A DNA stretch of 64,000 bases from Amyelois transitella (taxonomy: Eukaryota > Arthropoda > Insecta > Lepidoptera > Pyralidae). The position numbers and the translations under genes were made by a program. The notes beneath the pieces are model-generated. The model was not told the origin of the DNA. It did not search any database and saw only the letters and a program-made list of their open reading frames with translations. Positions 60,369 through 64,000 of the stretch are shown one piece after another (the stretch's first letter is position 1; every line of letters begins with the position of its first letter). The stretch covers positions 10,726,001 through 10,790,000 of the forward strand of contig NC_083520.1 of NCBI RefSeq assembly GCF_032362555.1, read 5' to 3'.

Positions 60369-61088
60369 TCCTACTGATGTGAATAGTGTTCATTTCATTA
60401 AGTCAATGCCATGATTCGCACACTGTTATTGTGCGTCACGATTGTGATGACTTCGGTGGCAAGCGCCCCGCGGGACCACGAGCAGGAGGAGCGCGCGCCG
60501 CGGGGCGGTCTGCCGCGCGCGGACGCCGCCGAGGGCACCGCGCGCTACTGGGCCGAGCAAGCGGCGCGGGGGATCGCACAGCGGGCGGCAGAGGCAGGTC
60601 GGAGCGGAGTCGCCAAACACGTCGTGATGTTCCTCGGGGATGGCATGTCGGTGCCCACACTGGCAGCCGCCGCAGAGAAGAGGCGCAGCTGTCCTTTGAG
60701 GCGTTTCCTAGCGTCGGGCTCTCAAAGGTTTGCTTTTATAAATTTGATCTCTTAACTTTTATTATTTCTCTCTCAGTACAATTATATCCTCTTATTTTTA
60801 GACATACTGCTTGAATGGTCAGATTGCGGACTCCGCGTGCACGGCAACGGCATTCCTGTGCGGGGTGAAGGCGAACCAAGGCACTATCGGCCTGAGCGGC
60901 GCCGTGCCGCGGCACGACTGCGAGGCCTCCGCCGACCCCGGCACGCACCTGCATTCTATTGCCGCTTGGGCGCTCGACGATGGACGAGACGCTGGTGAGT
61001 GTATATTTATTTCGTTAGTGAAAAACATAACGACGTGCCCACGTACGCGTATTATTACATTGCTACGAAAATAATCATATGCATACTA

Positions 61089-62390
61089 TCACATCTTTAT
61101 ATTCAAACTAGCGACCGTATATTTTTTGCAGTCCAGTTGTGACCCTTTTCCTTTGTAAAGTGGCACGATAACAGCCTTACACCAATCTTTTGGTACTCGA
61201 CCGCTTCTCCAACACAAATTGAAAAGGCAGTACAACTGTCTTGCTACGACGCCTTTTCCTGCTTTTAGCATCTCGACCGTCACTCTATCATACCCAGCAG
61301 CCTTACCCGCTTTCATACTCTTAAGTGCTTCCACAATTTCGAACATTTCAATTTCGCCTTCCATCTCATTCTCTTTTTCTTCGCTATAGCAGACAAAAAG
61401 AAAGGAAATAAGAAAGATTCTTTCTTATTTCCTTCCTTTTTTCAAATAAACTCTCAAAATAGTCCTTCCATATCTTGAGCACACATTCTTCTTCTTTCAT
61501 AACGCTACCATCCTGGCATCTGATCCTAGTCAGCTCTCTGGTTTTAGTTTCTCCTCGGGCTGACCTTACGGATTTCCAGAATACTTTCAGATTTGACTAA
61601 AAGTCTTCTGATAACCTTTTATCAAATTCCTTTTTATACTCTTCTTTCTTTCTAATCACAGCTTTTTTAACCAAATCTTTCATTTTTTATATTCCTTACG
61701 TGCTTCATTCACATCTTCATCTATAACCTCTTGCATTCTTAAGTTAGCTTTTGCTGCTAACAAATCCAGCCATGCTTTCTTCTTTAATCGCACAAGTTCT
61801 TGCACATCTTTACTCATCCACGCATTGTTGTAATTTTTATCTTTCCTTCTTCTACTTACACCACACACTTCAACACAACTACTTACTACTTTTACAATTC
61901 TTTCTTTAAATTCCTTCCATTCATCTTCAATATCGCTCATCTCATCTAACTCTTCAAATTCATCCTTCAGTCTATTAATATACTTCTTACCTACATCCAT
62001 ATCTTGCAAATTTTCTACTTTCACATCCCACGGTGCATAAACACCTAGAACGAAGATCCGAGTGATGCAACTTTCAGCCTAATCCATAGAAGACGAGGGC
62101 TGACACACTCATACTCATTCACACACTCAGCCATTCGTGCAGAAAGAATTAGACCGAGACCCCTTGACAACCTCCGTTACTGGAAATTCCAGACCAATAA
62201 GCCGTGTAAGGGCCGTGCTGCGTTGCGTCGCATCCTTTCCGCTTCGTTTCATTCACGCACAACACATCCAACCGTCTTTCATCCATCATCTGGCATACTT
62301 CCTCAATCTTATCCTTCATTCCTCCTCTTACATTCATCGTCGCAAAGCGGCTTTCAGCAGACCGCATACCGCTCCCGCCGGGAACGAGAC
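61089..62390 (-). mobile_element. APE-type LINE fragments in ALP-B intron 2
   Basis: On the minus strand the start of an endonuclease domain is seen (62367-62149, ATMNVRGG and DVLCVNETKRKG). A linker rich in charged helices follows (62024-61680, RRKDKNYNNAWMSKDVQEL), then the start of an RT domain (61364-61089, SMKAGKAAGYDRVTVEMLKA and VPLYKGKGS). Most of the endonuclease and the RT catalytic core are deleted. The wording is that of the lepidopteran LINE whose C-terminus is at 42150-42640. It is antisense to ALP-B. Confidence 0.8.
61402..61434. repeat. Perfect 16-bp inverted repeat, 1-nt spacer
   Basis: The arm aaggaaataagaaaga (61402-61417) pairs with tctttcttatttcctt (61419-61434). It interrupts the linker/RT part of the LINE fragment in ALP-B intron 2. 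Confidence 0.9.
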
Positions 62391-63932
62391 GTGATGGGGT
62401 GCGGACACCATCACTAAAATAGCGACTTTGTTTTATACTATGTAGTGAAGTGTAGAAGCAGCCATTACATGGTCATTAGGTTTATTGGAAAAAAATATAG
62501 TTAATTCTTCAAATCAGGGGTCGTTACAACCACACGCATCACGCACGCGTCCCCGGCGGGTGCGTACGCGCGCGTCGCCAACCGGCACTACGAGAGCGAC
62601 GCGGACGTGGCGGCCGCGGGGCTCGACCCGGCGCGCTGCCCCGACATCGCGCGACAGCTCGTCAGCATGGCTCCTGGCAACAGATTCAAAGTTTGTTTTA
62701 TTTTGGTCCTAATTATCTCGGCAACGCTAGATTCTCGGTAATGCTAGTATCTCCTAATTCATTTTTATCATATGCATTAGCCGCTCTTTAATATGTTATA
62801 TTTATTCATATATTTTCTCTCATAGGTTATTCTTGGAGGTGGAAGACAAGAATTCAGGCCGAACACCTATATAGATGAAGAAGGTTCACCTGGCTCGAGG
62901 ACAGACGGACGAAACCTAATAGAGGAATGGAAAAACCAAAAAGAAGCAGCCGGTTCTACCTATAGTTACGTATGGAACCGTGAACAGCTAATGGAAATAT
63001 ATGACGATCCTCCAGAGTACCTCCTCGGTCTGTTTGAGAGCAATCATATGGAATATCATATGCTAGCGAATGAAACAACGGAGCCGACACTCGCCGAGCT
63101 AACTGAAGTAGCAATAAGGTCCCTGAGCCGCAACGAAAAAGGCTTCTTTTTATTTGTAGAGGGAGGGCGAATAGACCACGGCCACCACGAAAATTATGTC
63201 CAACTTGCCCTCGATGAAACGATCGAGCTCAGCAAAGCTGTGGAGCGTGCAGCTGAGATGCTCTCACCCGACGATTCCCTCCTCGTGGTGACAGCGGACC
63301 ACGCGCACGTGATGGCTTTCAACGGATACAGTTCCCGCGGCACTGACATACTGGGGCCCTCCGATACCCGGGACTCGGATGGCGTGCCGTACATGACACT
63401 CTCCTACACCAACGGGCCGGGCGCTCGTCGACAACAGAACGGACTACGCGTTGACGTCTCTGTTGAAAACTATCGTAAGTTATAATTTTTACTCTCTTTT
63501 GTCACCGATTTTTATAAGTAGAGAACTTAGAGTTTTGGTACGGAAAATAAAAACTTCCACTGAGCGCGCCTAAAAAAATCATTATAGACGAGTCAATCGT
63601 ACACTGCGTTATTTTTTCATCTGAGGTTAAAAAGTGTGTGAAACTTTGATTTTTGTTGTTCTTCCGGACGATCCCTTGTGGCGATCCCACGCTGACGCGC
63701 CATTAGGCAGCGAGACGCACGGCGGCGAGGACGTGGCGGTGTTCGCGCGCGGCCCGCACCAGCACTTGTTCTCGGGGCTGTTCGAGCAGAGCCAGCTGCC
63801 GCATCTCATGGCCTACGCCGGCTGCTTCGGCCCTGGACCGCACGCCTGTAGCAATGCTATTAACACACAGATCTTATCTCCTGCTTTAATTTTTCTTATT
63901 TTATGGGTATTAATGTGATAAATTGTTTATTA

Positions 63933-63938
63933 AATAAA
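63933..63938 (+). terminator. Poly(A) signal of ALP-B
   Basis: AATAAA lies 15 bp after the ALP-B stop codon and is followed by a short A run at about 63945-63952, so the 3' UTR would be very short. Confidence 0.65.
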
Positions 63939-63952
63939 GTTTGTTAAAAAAA

Positions 63953-64000
63953 GGTTTGAATTGTATCAAATGGCAAACAAACCAGAAGGCTACCACAATA
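63953..64000 (+). repeat. Partial repeat resembling the R1-like LINE 3' UTR
   Basis: The stretch tgtatcaaatggcaaacaaa followed by ccagaaggct resembles 60262-60295 (tgcatcaaatagcacacaaa then ccaggaagct), which belongs to the 3' UTR of the LINE upstream of ALP-B. The window ends here. Confidence 0.5.

Larger units (their letters stand above)
60411..63918 (+). pseudogene. Alp: Alkaline phosphatase B, membrane (GPI) type, with disabling lesions
   Basis: The exons are 60411-60727, 60802-60994, 62518-62690, 62826-63474 and about 63668-63918. A signal peptide (MIRTLLLCVTIVMTSVASA) opens the frame. Motifs include FLGDGM, IADSACTATAFLCG with the active-site serine, [28 protein letters not shown] and THGGEDVAV, so the metal and nucleophile residues are all present. 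The C-terminus is hydrophobic (LSPALIFLILWVLM), as for a GPI anchor. Two breaks occur. Between the FLGDGM and EEAQLSF blocks about 31 bases are missing relative to ALP-A, shifting the frame in exon 1. The expected last acceptor reads cttccgg instead of cttccag. An in-frame AG at 63633-63634 could rescue splicing by adding 11 residues. Intron 2 holds a LINE fragment. The other exons have no stops. This may be a young pseudogene, a null allele or assembly error. Confidence 0.85.

Overview
The window looks like nuclear DNA of a ditrysian moth or butterfly. It is AT-rich and intron-bearing. It carries many lepidopteran-type short interspersed repeats, non-LTR retrotransposon fragments and CATA/TATG microsatellites, and its two alkaline phosphatase genes are of insect type. 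I cannot name the species.

Layout. Positions 1-31,900 hold no confident host protein-coding exon. This stretch has interspersed repeats, one spliced gag-like transposon-derived gene (10,231-11,229, minus), a CR1/jockey-like scrap, tRNA-derived SINEs, a TA-flanked MITE and scattered GC-rich, homeodomain-motif-rich islands that resemble regulatory DNA. Positions 32,213-43,913 (minus) hold a complete nine-exon gene for a Dok-7-type adaptor: PH domain, IRS-type PTB domain and a long tyrosine-motif tail. Its introns contain a 331-bp LTR derivative with a primer-binding site, a CR1-like fragment and the 3' end of another LINE. Positions 44,000-53,300 are repeats and non-coding DNA, including a jockey/CR1-type reverse transcriptase fragment. 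Positions 53,431-57,766 (minus) hold a complete seven-exon alkaline phosphatase gene (ALP-A) with a signal peptide and all catalytic motifs but no C-terminal hydrophobic tail. Positions 60,411-63,918 (plus) hold a second, divergently transcribed alkaline phosphatase gene (ALP-B) with a GPI-type tail.

ALP-A and ALP-B recall the neighbouring soluble and membrane-bound alkaline phosphatase genes known in silkmoth, here arranged head to head. ALP-B is damaged in this sequence. It has an out-of-frame deletion just after the first metal-binding motif, and the expected last acceptor reads CGG instead of CAG. A LINE with a poly(A) tail ends about 42 bp before its ATG, and another LINE fragment lies in its second intron.

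No undescribed multi-gene system was found. The most unusual observations are: the ALP-B lesions; a two-exon gag-derived gene whose intron carries three helically phased GGTTAACTC pairs; a minimal LTR insertion with a tRNA-Trp primer site and intact 4-bp target duplication; conservation of the paired YxxP sites in an insect Dok-7; and a set of perfect snap-back palindromes, several of them inside retroelement remnants. All gene models were built by eye from splice consensus, reading phase and family motifs; no alignment or transcript data were available.
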